A stretch of 26,376 nucleotides of DNA from JAPLMW01 sp964619675 (GTDB taxonomy: Bacteria; Planctomycetota; Phycisphaerae; Sedimentisphaerales; UBA12454). The position numbers and the translations under genes were made by a program. Below, in pieces: positions 15,983-22,469 of the stretch; the stretch's first letter is position 1; each line of letters begins with the position of its first letter. The notes under the pieces were generated by a model. That model saw nothing but the letters and a program-made list of their open reading frames with translations. It had not been told where the DNA came from and searched no databases. Location of the stretch: positions 1-26,376 of the forward strand of contig CAZUEO010000032.1 of the NCBI GenBank assembly GCA_964619675.1, in the 5' to 3' direction.

Positions 15983-16337
15983 GGAAAATCATTCTCAGCG
16001 AGACAATGAGCAGGAATATTCCGAAAATTTTCTTCAAGACCGGCTCTGGTATTGCGATGGCGAATTTAGCGCCCAGCAGGCCGCCGATGACAAAGCCGAT
16101 ACACATAAGGCCGGCAATTTTCAAATCCACGAAACCTCCTCTGTAATACATCCATGCTGCCAGTATTCCTATAGGAGGAACCATCATTGCAAGAGTTGTG
16201 CCCTGTGCCGTGTACTGTGTCATTCCGAACAGTAAAACCAAAGCCGGGATTATCACGGTCGCTCCGCCGATGCCGATTAGCCCGCTTAATGTTCCTGCGA
16301 CAAGACCTAAAAGCAAATAAAGAAGAACATTTGCCAT
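15975..16337 (-). CDS. Half-size TauE/SafE family permease
   Basis: A 120-residue hydrophobic protein with about four helices, carrying the GLIGIGGATVIIPAL motif and the MVPPIGILAAW block of the TauE/SafE (sulfite exporter-like) family. Typical members have about 250 residues in two repeats. Half-size forms exist and probably dimerise, so this need not be broken. An AAGGAG ribosome site precedes the ATG. It is last in a minus-strand run behind trpC (38 bp gap). The substrate, perhaps a small organic or sulfur anion, is unknown. Confidence 0.8.
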   Translation of the reverse strand: MANVLLYLLLGLVAGTLSGLIGIGGATVIIPALVLLFGMTQYTAQGTTLAMMVPPIGILAAWMYYRGGFVDLKIAGLMCIGFVIGGLLGAKFAIAIPEPVLKKIFGIFLLIVSLRMIFLK

Positions 16338-16375
16338 TTTGGCTCCTTTTTATGTAAATCGTTTCGCGATTGTTG

Positions 16376-17185
16376 TCAGCCGAAAATCTCCTTGAACTTG
16401 TCGCTGATTTCTTCGCTTTCGCAAAGCACCTGTCCGACAAGCGCTGCTGTTACGCCGGCCTTTTTTATCTTTTCGACATCGGCTTTTGTTTTTATTCCGC
16501 TTTCCGTTACCAGTTCCGTTATGTCGCCGATAAGTTCGGAAAGTCTGATTGTCGTATTCAAATCGACTTCCATCGTTGTCAAATCACGATTATTTATTCC
16601 CAGCACGCTGTAATGTGCCTTTGGAAAATCTATCAGGCTTCTTACCCGCAGAAGTTCCTCTGCGCCGTGCACCTCCAGCAAGGTCGTCAGTGTAAGTTCT
16701 GCAGCGAGAATCATCAGGTCGATGATTTTGCCGTCGTTAGGCTCAAATGCCTCTCCGATGAGCAGTATCGCATCAGCCCCTGCCGCACGGGCCTCGTATA
16801 TCTGATACTCGTCAATGATAAAATCTTTCCGCAGGATAGGAACAGATACCGCCTTTTTAATCGCTGTCAGATATTCGAGTTTACCCTGAAAATATTTTTC
16901 ATCCGTCAGAACGCTTATGGCATCTGCGCCGCATTGTTCGTAAATTTTTGCAATTTCCACCGGCTCAAAATCCTTTCGGATAATCCCCGCCGATGGCGAG
17001 GCCTTTTTGACTTCTGCGATAACATTTATGCCGCGGGTGCTTCGCTTTGTTACGGCCTTGTGAAAATTTCTGCATCTCGGCAGATTTTTTATCTGCTCTT
17101 TGAGCAATTCTGCCGCGACTTGCTTTTTCTGCTGCTCAAGTTCTTTGCGTTTGTTGTCTAATATTTCTTTTAGTATATTTGCCAC
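16376..17185 (-). CDS. trpC: Indole-3-glycerol phosphate synthase
   Basis: A 269-residue TIM-barrel enzyme closing the indole ring in tryptophan synthesis. Conserved blocks are VIAEVKKASPSAG (55-67, catalytic K60), SVLTDEKYFQG (91-101), PILRKDFIIDEYQI (116-129, K120), GINNRDL and the phosphate-binding TESGI followed by ALVGQVLCES. The length is normal. It is separated from other trp genes and sits between DUF1844 and TauE genes, so tryptophan genes are probably scattered in this genome. Confidence 0.95.
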   Translation of the reverse strand: MANILKEILDNKRKELEQQKKQVAAELLKEQIKNLPRCRNFHKAVTKRSTRGINVIAEVKKASPSAGIIRKDFEPVEIAKIYEQCGADAISVLTDEKYFQGKLEYLTAIKKAVSVPILRKDFIIDEYQIYEARAAGADAILLIGEAFEPNDGKIIDLMILAAELTLTTLLEVHGAEELLRVRSLIDFPKAHYSVLGINNRDLTTMEVDLNTTIRLSELIGDITELVTESGIKTKADVEKIKKAGVTAALVGQVLCESEEISDKFKEIFG

Positions 17186-17209
17186 GGGATTTATCTGCCT
17201 AAGGTATGA

Positions 17210-17596
17210 TTATTTTGCCGCATTGACAAAACCCATACGAAGCTGGCTCAAAGTGCCTGAGAGGAATTTTTGTTCCTGCTCTGTCAGGTTGCCCTTTGTT
17301 TTTTCTTCGAGCGCTTCGAGCATATCGATATGAAATTTTGCCAGCCGCAGGTCTTTTTTCGGCTCTTTGTCTTTTTCAGTTGTGATGACGCCCATTGCAA
17401 ACAAAGCCTGTGTTGCAAGGAGGCTAATCAGGGAGCTGAAATCACCCTGCGGCAGCGGCTGCTCGCCCTGCTGGCCGGCGGTCTCATCTGTTTTCTCGAC
17501 TTTGTCCTTTGCCTTTAGGACTTCTTTTTCCTTTTGTGCCTTGTTCTTCCAGTCTTCGTCAATTATGATTTTCTTTTTTCCCTTTTCTTCTGCCAT
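17210..17596 (-). CDS. DUF1844 family protein
   Basis: A 128-residue cytoplasmic protein. Residues 1-50 are Lys/Glu-rich and probably disordered. The conserved DUF1844 core is FSSLISLLATQALFAMG (53-69), then LRLAKFHIDMLEALEEKTKGNL and a final LSGTLSQLRMGFV. The family is helical, occurs in planctomycetes and deltaproteobacteria, and has no known function. It lies 21 bp downstream of smpB and 24 bp upstream of trpC, so it is most likely co-transcribed. Confidence 0.85.
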   Translation of the reverse strand: MAEEKGKKKIIIDEDWKNKAQKEKEVLKAKDKVEKTDETAGQQGEQPLPQGDFSSLISLLATQALFAMGVITTEKDKEPKKDLRLAKFHIDMLEALEEKTKGNLTEQEQKFLSGTLSQLRMGFVNAAK

Positions 17597-17617
17597 AACA
17601 CCACCAAATTTTAACAG

Positions 17618-18103
17618 CTATTTCCTGTATTTTCTCATACCCTTGACGATATCGCTTTTTTGCTGCCTTTTCTTGATTTTCTCGCGTTTGTCATATTGCC
17701 GTTTTCCCCGTGCGATTGCAAGTTCGATTTTTGCAATCCCTCTTTCGCTAAAATATATCCGCAGCGGCACTAAAGTCAGCCCTCTCATTTGCAGTTTGCC
17801 GACTATTTTTTTGATTTGTCTTTTGTGCAGCAGCAGTTTTCGTTTTCGCAAAGGTTCATGATTGCGGATGCCTGCCTGCCGGTAAGGTACAATATTACAG
17901 CCGATAAGCCAGCATTCATTGTTGTCGATTCTCGCATAAGCGCCGCTCAGGTCGGCTCCGCCCTGGCGGAGCGATTTCACTTCGCTTCCGGTAAGTGTCA
18001 TTCCGGCCTCCGTCTTTTCGATGATTTCGTAATTGAAGAACGCCTTTTTGTTCTCCATCTTCGGCATGTGGGCTGCGCCGCCTTTTTTTTTATCTTTGCT
18101 CAT
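17618..18103 (-). CDS. smpB: SsrA-binding protein SmpB
   Basis: A partner of tmRNA in rescuing stalled ribosomes. The protein is 161 residues. Conserved parts are NKKAFFNYEI, GMTLTGSEVKSLR, NIVPY, RKRKLLLHKRQI, LVPLRIYFSERGIAKIELAIARGK and a basic tail KGMRKYRK that inserts into the mRNA channel. The frame opens with MSKDKKKGGAAH before the conserved region, so the ATG at 18067 (MPKMENKKAFF) or 18058 (MENKKAFF) may be the real start. A promoter match would put transcription start at the first ATG. It leads the smpB-DUF1844-trpC-TauE group. Confidence 0.95.
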   Translation of the reverse strand: MSKDKKKGGAAHMPKMENKKAFFNYEIIEKTEAGMTLTGSEVKSLRQGGADLSGAYARIDNNECWLIGCNIVPYRQAGIRNHEPLRKRKLLLHKRQIKKIVGKLQMRGLTLVPLRIYFSERGIAKIELAIARGKRQYDKREKIKKRQQKSDIVKGMRKYRK

Positions 18104-18109
18104 TGCCGT

Positions 18110-18137
18110 ATAATACCACAGCGGTCGGCCTTTGCAA
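18110..18137 (-). promoter_or_regulatory. Predicted promoter of the smpB operon
   Basis: On the minus strand TTGCAA (18137-18132), a 16-bp spacer and TATTAT (18115-18110). The start point would fall at about 18103, the A of the first ATG, implying a leaderless mRNA or an internal start codon. Confidence 0.45.
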
Positions 18138-18225
18138 GTTATTGTAGATTATACAGTTGGGCGGGACATTACGTTTGGATTTTGGGATTTTTCGCTCAAA
18201 AACAGGGCATTCTTGATGTGTTTAT

Positions 18226-18254
18226 TTGACAATAAAATGAAAATATGCTATACT
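18226..18254 (+). promoter_or_regulatory. Strong predicted sigma-70 promoter for the small lipoprotein gene
   Basis: A perfect TTGACA (18226-18231), a 17-bp spacer and TATACT (18249-18254), leaving an approximately 85-nt leader. This is the best promoter match in the window. Confidence 0.65.
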
Positions 18255-18344
18255 GGTAATGGAAAACAGGGAGAAATTTTACTGCAGGGAGGGAAAGGAT
18301 TTCAGCGCGGGAACTTATTGAATTTTTGAAAGGAAGAAGAAAAG

Positions 18345-18560
18345 ATGATGCGGAAAGTTATTTTGATTGTGTATTTGTTATCGCTGCTGTTGGTTCTCGG
18401 ATGTCAGGAAGAGCAAAAGCCGGTTTCACTTGAAGCAGGTTCCAGGCTGGGGCTCGAGAGCCAGGTTGTTGCAGGCTGCTGTGAGAGCTGTTCGAGAATG
18501 CTGACTATAATAAGCCCTCGTGATATAGCGATAGCACGCAATCCGGGGATCAGGCAGTAA
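18345..18560 (+). CDS. Small predicted lipoprotein, function unknown
   Basis: A 71-residue protein with a lipoprotein signal: MMRK, a hydrophobic run and the lipobox LVLGC with C20 as the lipidated residue. The mature part of about 50 residues contains GCCESCS (C45, C46, C49) and ends DIAIARNPGIRQ. The start is supported by a GAAAGGAAG ribosome site and a consensus promoter upstream. I do not recognise a family. The clustered cysteines could bind metal or form disulfides, but nothing shows which. It is monocistronic, and its downstream neighbour is on the other strand. Confidence 0.7.
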   Translation: MMRKVILIVYLLSLLLVLGCQEEQKPVSLEAGSRLGLESQVVAGCCESCSRMLTIISPRDIAIARNPGIRQ

Positions 18561-18714
18561 TTTATTTGACTGCTTTATAGATAGTCAGCAGGGGTAAACA
18601 GGAGACGTTTAACTGTTTTCGCAATTGCCACAGACGTAAAGATGGAATCTTACGTTTGTTTCTGCGCCAAAATCAGCCCGTTTGGTAACATTCTCCAGAT
18701 ATCGGAGCGAGTTA

Positions 18715-19062
18715 TTATGCGAACTGTATGGCTACGCCGATGGTGGCGTCGGTTGTCAGGGTGTCGCGCTCGACACGGACTACCGTTCCTGTCTTTATGC
18801 GGGCGAACTGTCCTTTCTTTTTGGCAAGGTTCATCGTCCGCGGGAAGTTTATCTCGACTACGTGTCCGGGCCTGATTGGCGTTGTCATCGGCATTGACAG
18901 AAATGCACCGCCTTTTGCGACGTTGATGCTTTTGCCGTTGAAGAATCTGTTTGCTTCCGGCAGCCATAGGCTTATTGGCCAGGAAAGTGTTGTTCGTGCT
19001 GACTTGCGGTTCTCTACTAAGGTTTCTACCGATGTTTCTGATGTTTCTGCAACTTGTGTCAT
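18715..19062 (-). CDS. PilZ-domain protein (putative c-di-GMP receptor)
   Basis: A 115-residue protein that is nearly all PilZ domain. The RxxxR motif is R19-R23 (ENRKSARTTL) and the second ligand motif is NVAKGG (47-52), followed by the beta-strand pattern VVEINFPR and GTVVRVE. Both c-di-GMP motifs are intact, so binding is plausible. Single-domain PilZ proteins act as adaptors for motility or polysaccharide export. There is no partner gene beside it. A weak promoter match lies upstream at 19094-19123. Confidence 0.85.
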   Translation of the reverse strand: MTQVAETSETSVETLVENRKSARTTLSWPISLWLPEANRFFNGKSINVAKGGAFLSMPMTTPIRPGHVVEINFPRTMNLAKKKGQFARIKTGTVVRVERDTLTTDATIGVAIQFA

Positions 19063-19093
19063 TTTTCTACTCCATTAAATAGACCTGTTCTTC

Positions 19094-19123
19094 CTTATAT
19101 AAAATCTTTATCGACAATGTTAA
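19094..19123 (-). promoter_or_regulatory. Possible promoter of the PilZ gene
   Basis: Minus-strand TTAACA (19123-19118), an 18-bp spacer and TATAAG (19099-19094), about 30 bp ahead of the ATG. The rest of the gap 19124-19340 is AT-rich and shows nothing else. Confidence 0.35.
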
Positions 19124-19340
19124 TTTAGATAAAATAGGAAAAACAGCTAAAATATCAAAAAGAGCTAATTTTTTTTAAACATTTTCATTATGGTGGGAAT
19201 AGAGATGTTTTTATCGGGTGTTTTTATTAGGAATTTTTACCCAAATTAAAGGACTATTAGAATCCTTTTTAGAAATGGCTGTTTTATTGCTTCTTTTTAC
19301 CTTGGTATTTTTGTGTCTTCGTGGCTGTGGTTTGAGGTTT

Positions 19341-19889
19341 TTACAGCTGCCAGCTTTTTGGGTAGATGATATTTGATGTGTCGATATTGAATTTTCTGCT
19401 TAGTGCCTGGATGAGTTCTTCAGTTCTGCTTACCTGGTAGTCGGAGGCCTTTGTCTTGCCTTCGCTTATAACGCATATTCTGATGGTAGTGATGCTGCCG
19501 TACCAGACGCCGCCGGGAATTGCGGACCATTGATTGAGCCATTTTTCTGTCGGCTGAATCTGGCCGTCGATTGCGCCGAGACTGTTACAGACTAAAAAAT
19601 GGAAGTTGAGGTCATCATCGCTGGTCAGACCGCTGAGCGATGCGAGCTGGCTTGAATCGCCGCCTTTGGTATTGCTGTAGGAAACCTCGATTTTATCCCA
19701 CCTGCTGTTCTTTGTTGGTTCTCTTGTGGCGATAATATCGGCTATTGGCCCCAGCGATGAATAACTTGCAAGGCTAAAAGCCCCTGCCGAGATGGATTGA
19801 TGGTCGAGAGCCATAAGAACAGCCGCGCCTGCGGTCATAGCGACTACCAGACAAATCAGAATCCTTGCTGCTCTTGGCTGACTGGGCAT
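19341..19889 (-). CDS. Membrane-anchored protein with a degenerate N-acetylmuramoyl-L-alanine amidase (PGRP)-like fold
   Basis: A 182-residue protein with one N-terminal membrane segment (about 8-28) and an extracytoplasmic domain. The order of blocks follows amidase_2/PGRP proteins: WDKIEVSYSNT (64-74) where active enzymes have I-x-I-H-H-S, then FHFLV (96-100), DGQIQPTEKW (108-117) and WYGSITTIRICVISEG (129-144), then a terminal helix RTEELIQALSRKFNID. The zinc-ligand histidine of the first block is Tyr/Ser, and the later ligand positions also seem lost. If homologous, it is a catalytically dead binding protein. The resemblance is by eye and should be treated as moderate. A possible promoter lies at 19968-19996. 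Confidence 0.5.
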   Translation of the reverse strand: MPSQPRAARILICLVVAMTAGAAVLMALDHQSISAGAFSLASYSSLGPIADIIATREPTKNSRWDKIEVSYSNTKGGDSSQLASLSGLTSDDDLNFHFLVCNSLGAIDGQIQPTEKWLNQWSAIPGGVWYGSITTIRICVISEGKTKASDYQVSRTEELIQALSRKFNIDTSNIIYPKSWQL

Positions 19890-19967
19890 TTCTAAAATCC
19901 GTTAAAAAACGCTCGTAAATCCTTTTGCCGTCGGCTGGAACGCTCGGCCAATGATGAACACAACGGT

Positions 19968-19996
19968 AGTATAAGTGGTATCGGCAGCGACGTAAA
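19968..19996 (-). promoter_or_regulatory. Possible promoter of the amidase-like gene
   Basis: Minus-strand TTTACG (19996-19991), a 17-bp spacer and TATACT (19973-19968). No clear ribosome site precedes the ATG at 19889. The 379-bp gap 19890-20268 otherwise holds only this and the divergent promoter at 20111. Confidence 0.4.
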
Positions 19997-20110
19997 GTTT
20001 TTATGAGTGATTTTGTCAAAAAAATCAAAAAAAAGTTGTTTCCCGGCCGGCGAATGATAACTGCTTGTGCCCGCCGTCTGCTTGAGGTCCAATAGCTGGC
20101 TGTTTTTTCC

Positions 20111-20138
20111 TTGACTGTGGGCAAAGGATATCTATAAT
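20111..20138 (+). promoter_or_regulatory. Predicted promoter of the secreted repeat protein
   Basis: TTGACT (20111-20116), a 16-bp spacer and a perfect TATAAT (20133-20138). The leader to the ATG at 20269 would be about 125 nt. Confidence 0.6.
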
Positions 20139-20253
20139 GGTACCGATTAGCTCTGGAGGTTGGAGAAAAGAGTGCTGAGGATTTATGAGATTTTTCGTTC
20201 GTTTCCAATTCAGAAATGTTTTTGCGCGCTGCTATAAAGATACGCGATTTTTT

Positions 20254-20260
20254 AAGGAGG
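20254..20260 (+). promoter_or_regulatory. Consensus ribosome binding site that fixes the start at 20269
   Basis: AAGGAGG lies 8 bases before the ATG at 20269, which opens a clean signal peptide. An in-frame upstream ATG at 20185 has no such site and would put 28 charged residues before the signal. Confidence 0.8.
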
Positions 20261-20268
20261 TAGGCAGG

Positions 20269-21909
20269 ATGAGAACACGAATATCTGTATTAGTGTTATC
20301 GGCAATAATTTTGGCATTGGCCGCAGCGCCGGTGCGGGCGTGGAGTTATAACCTTGAAGAGTTCACCATTGCTACGGATGATATAGACTCGCAGAATGTT
20401 TACAATAACAGCAGCTTTGTCGTCTGGAGAGGTCCGGCTTATGGCTATATTTACGGCTATGACCTGTCGGCAAGAGAGGAATTTGTCATCTCCCCTAATA
20501 ATGTAGACTCGATCTCGATAAATCTTTCACCGGATAGTAACTATGTCGTCTGGAAGGAATATCCCATGTTTTACGGCTATGACCTGTCGGCAAGGCAGAA
20601 GTTTGTCGTCACTCCAAATGACGTGGACACGACAGGTATTTCCATCGGCGGCAACTTTGTCGTCTGGGAGGAAACAGCGAATATGCACCTTTACGGCTGC
20701 GACCTGTCAACAAAACAAAGGTTTACTATCTGTCCGAATGATGTGCAATCACAAAGTATTTCCGGTAATGGCAGCTATGTCGTCTGGAAGGAAATGACAA
20801 ACTCTTATTTTTGGGGCTATGACCTGTCGGCAAGAGAGGAATTTGTCATCTCCCCCAATAATGTAGATTTGATAAATCTTTCGCCGGACAGCAACTATGT
20901 CGTCTGGAGGGAATCGATGAGCTTTCACGGCTATGACCTGTCGGCAAGACAGGAGTTTGTAGTCAGTCCGAATGACGTAGAGTCAATGAGTATTGCCGTC
21001 AGCGGCAGCTTTGTTGTCTGGAAGGAAACAGCGAATATGGACTTCTATGGCTATAACCTGTCAACGAGACAAGGCTTTGCCATTAGTACGAACGAAGTGC
21101 AATCAGATACTATTTCCAATAATGGCAGCTTTGTCGTCTGGAAGGAACCGATGAGCCTTCACGGCTATGACCTGTCAATAAAAGAAGAATTTATCATCTC
21201 TCCCAATGGCGTAGAAGGGACCTCGATAACTCTTTCACCGGACAGTAATTATATCGCCTGGAGGCCCGCGACCGGCCCTTATGAACTCTATGGCTATGAC
21301 CTGGCTGCCGGAGGCGGGTTTGTTATCTATCCGAATGACATAGAATCGACGAGTATTGCCATTAGCGGCGACTATGTCGTCTGGAAGGATATGATGTTGG
21401 ATATGGATTTGTATGGTGCGCGTATTTACAGCATAATCAATGATGAGTGCCTTGATGCCGTTGAGATTGTAGATAACATACCTTACAGCGGTTCCACAGA
21501 GGGAGCTACTGGTGACGATATAAGCAGTTGTGCGTATAACGACACGATTGACGTCTGGCATTTCTACGAGCCCAGCGCCGGCGGCCAGGTTACGATTACC
21601 ACCGATGGCAGTGATTTTGATACCACGCTTAGCGTTTACAACGCCTGCGGCGGGACGGAGCTGGCCTGCAACGATGACTACGGCCTCGACAACACACAAT
21701 CCAAAGTCGCTGTTACCGTGGTAAAGGGCAAAAGTTACCTTATCCGCGTTGCCGGATTTGACGACGATACGGGCAATTATCAGTTGCTTGTAACCAGAGG
21801 CGTTTGTAGCGAGCCGATTAAAAGCGACCTGAATGATGACTGTGTGGTGGATATGCTGGATTTTGCGGTTATGGCTTCGCAATGGCTGACCAGCAATCTT
21901 GAGCCGTAA
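20269..21909 (+). CDS. Secreted beta-propeller-like repeat protein with PPC-like and dockerin-like C-terminal modules
   Basis: The protein is 546 residues from the start at 20269. A signal peptide (1-24) ends in APVRA. Residues about 25-390 are eight units of about 40 residues with the pattern YGYDLSxxxxFxISPNxVxxxxIxxxxxYVVWK, plus a final partial unit, resembling TolB/WD-like blades of an extracellular propeller. Residues about 392-510 resemble the bacterial PPC (pre-peptidase C-terminal) domain (FDTTLSVYNACGG, GKSYLIRVAGF). Residues about 518-542 form one EF-hand dockerin-like repeat (SDLNDDCVVDMLDF...SQWL). There is no catalytic motif, so a binding or structural role is likely. Several DNA repeats remain nearly identical (units 1 and 4), showing recent expansion. 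Confidence 0.85.
   Translation: MRTRISVLVLSAIILALAAAPVRAWSYNLEEFTIATDDIDSQNVYNNSSFVVWRGPAYGYIYGYDLSAREEFVISPNNVDSISINLSPDSNYVVWKEYPMFYGYDLSARQKFVVTPNDVDTTGISIGGNFVVWEETANMHLYGCDLSTKQRFTICPNDVQSQSISGNGSYVVWKEMTNSYFWGYDLSAREEFVISPNNVDLINLSPDSNYVVWRESMSFHGYDLSARQEFVVSPNDVESMSIAVSGSFVVWKETANMDFYGYNLSTRQGFAISTNEVQSDTISNNGSFVVWKEPMSLHGYDLSIKEEFIISPNGVEGTSITLSPDSNYIAWRPATGPYELYGYDLAAGGGFVIYPNDIESTSIAISGDYVVWKDMMLDMDLYGARIYSIINDECLDAVEIVDNIPYSGSTEGATGDDISSCAYNDTIDVWHFYEPSAGGQVTITTDGSDFDTTLSVYNACGGTELACNDDYGLDNTQSKVAVTVVKGKSYLIRVAGFDDDTGNYQLLVTRGVCSEPIKSDLNDDCVVDMLDFAVMASQWLTSNLEP
20455..21420 (+). repeat. Intragenic tandem repeats, about 120 bp each, with a three-unit higher-order period
   Basis: The conserved GAC/AAC-CTG of successive units starts at 20461, 20581, 20701, 20821, 20935, 21055, 21169 and 21298. 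Spacings are 120, 120, 120, 114, 120, 114 and 129 bp, all multiples of three. Unit 1 resembles unit 4 most, unit 2 unit 5, unit 3 unit 6, and unit 7 unit 1. Confidence 0.85.
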
Positions 21910-21947
21910 TAATTGTCGCGATTGCTTTGTAAATTCTGCCTGGCAGT

Positions 21948-22212
21948 TTAATCGGCGGCTTTGCAGCATGTTTTTGCTGCCAGCCAGTTATTGACATTTG
22001 CTTCAAGGACATCGAGCGGCACGGCGCCGCTGTTTAAAACGACATCGTGAAATTGCCGAATATCGAAATCCCTGCCGAGTCTTTTTTCAGCCAGCCGGCG
22101 CAGTTCCGTTATTTTCATCTCGCCGATTTTATAAGCCAGCGCCTGGCCTTTTGCAGCAGCCGGCCGCCGACAGGCAGATAAAAACAGCCGATAAAATCAG
22201 TAACTTACGCAT
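21948..22212 (-). pseudogene. DUF885 lipoprotein gene collapsed by a large internal deletion
   Basis: On the minus strand an AAGGAGA ribosome site (22223-22217) leads to ATG 22212 and a lipoprotein signal, MRKLLILSAVFICLSAAGCC. The frame stops at 22129 after 27 codons. In another frame, from about 22148 to a stop at 21948, the DNA encodes KGQALAYKIGEMKI.. then GRDFDIRQFHDVVLNSGAVP and LDVLEANVNNWL. This is the typical C-terminal end of DUF885 family proteins, which are usually about 550-600 residues. The gene's beginning and end are therefore both present, while roughly 500 codons between them are gone and the frame is lost. It is non-functional. Confidence 0.75.
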
Positions 22213-22233
22213 TGTGTCTCCTTATTGTAAAAA

Positions 22234-22307
22234 TGGGCGATACAGGATTCGAACCTGTGACCTCACGGGTGTGATCCGTGCGTTCTAACCAGCTGAACTA
22301 ATCGCCC
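22234..22307 (-). tRNA. tRNA-Val, anticodon CAC
   Basis: A complete 74-nt cloverleaf: acceptor GGGCGAT/ATCGCCC, D stem GTTC/GAAC, anticodon stem CACGG/CCGTG with loop ATCACAC (anticodon CAC, reads GUG), and T arm ACAGG TTCGAAT CCTGT. The discriminator is A and the CCA is not encoded. The body resembles bacterial tRNA-Val (GGGxGAUUAG...). Loop positions 32/38 are A and C, which is less usual than C/A. Confidence 0.93.
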
Positions 22308-22469
22308 TTTGTCTCCGCCTTCAGCGAGACTCCGCCACAGGCGAGCAACACGTTAATATTAAAACAGTTACAGTAGCTTGTTGTCAAGTATTACACATTC
22401 TGGTTTGCTTTTTGTTTTTCAGCCCTTATAATGCCCTGACTTTTGTCTTTTATTAAGGATGTTTGCACT

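Noticed and set aside
16370..17161. 263-residue plus-strand frame covering trpC
   Set aside because: It is exactly antisense to trpC, with Cys/Phe-rich low-complexity translation and no motifs.
17955..17972. GCTCCGCC-CT-GGCGGAGC hairpin inside smpB
   Set aside because: It falls in the conserved SmpB coding segment (LRQGGAD) and is explained by codon choice; no T-run.
21235..21969. 244-residue minus-strand frame under the propeller gene
   Set aside because: Its apparent repetitiveness is the complement of the propeller repeats; no start site or domain.
21961..21982. GCAGCA...TGCTGC stem as terminator of the propeller gene
   Set aside because: No T-run follows and the sequence is part of the DUF885 C-terminal coding remnant.
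21998..22288. Plus-strand 96-residue frame crossing the tRNA
   Set aside because: It runs antisense through the DUF885 remnant and the tRNA gene; not coding.
22308..22345. CTCCGCC-ACA-GGCGAG imperfect hairpin upstream of the tRNA
   Set aside because: The stem is interrupted and has no second copy or T-run in the window; too weak to annotate.
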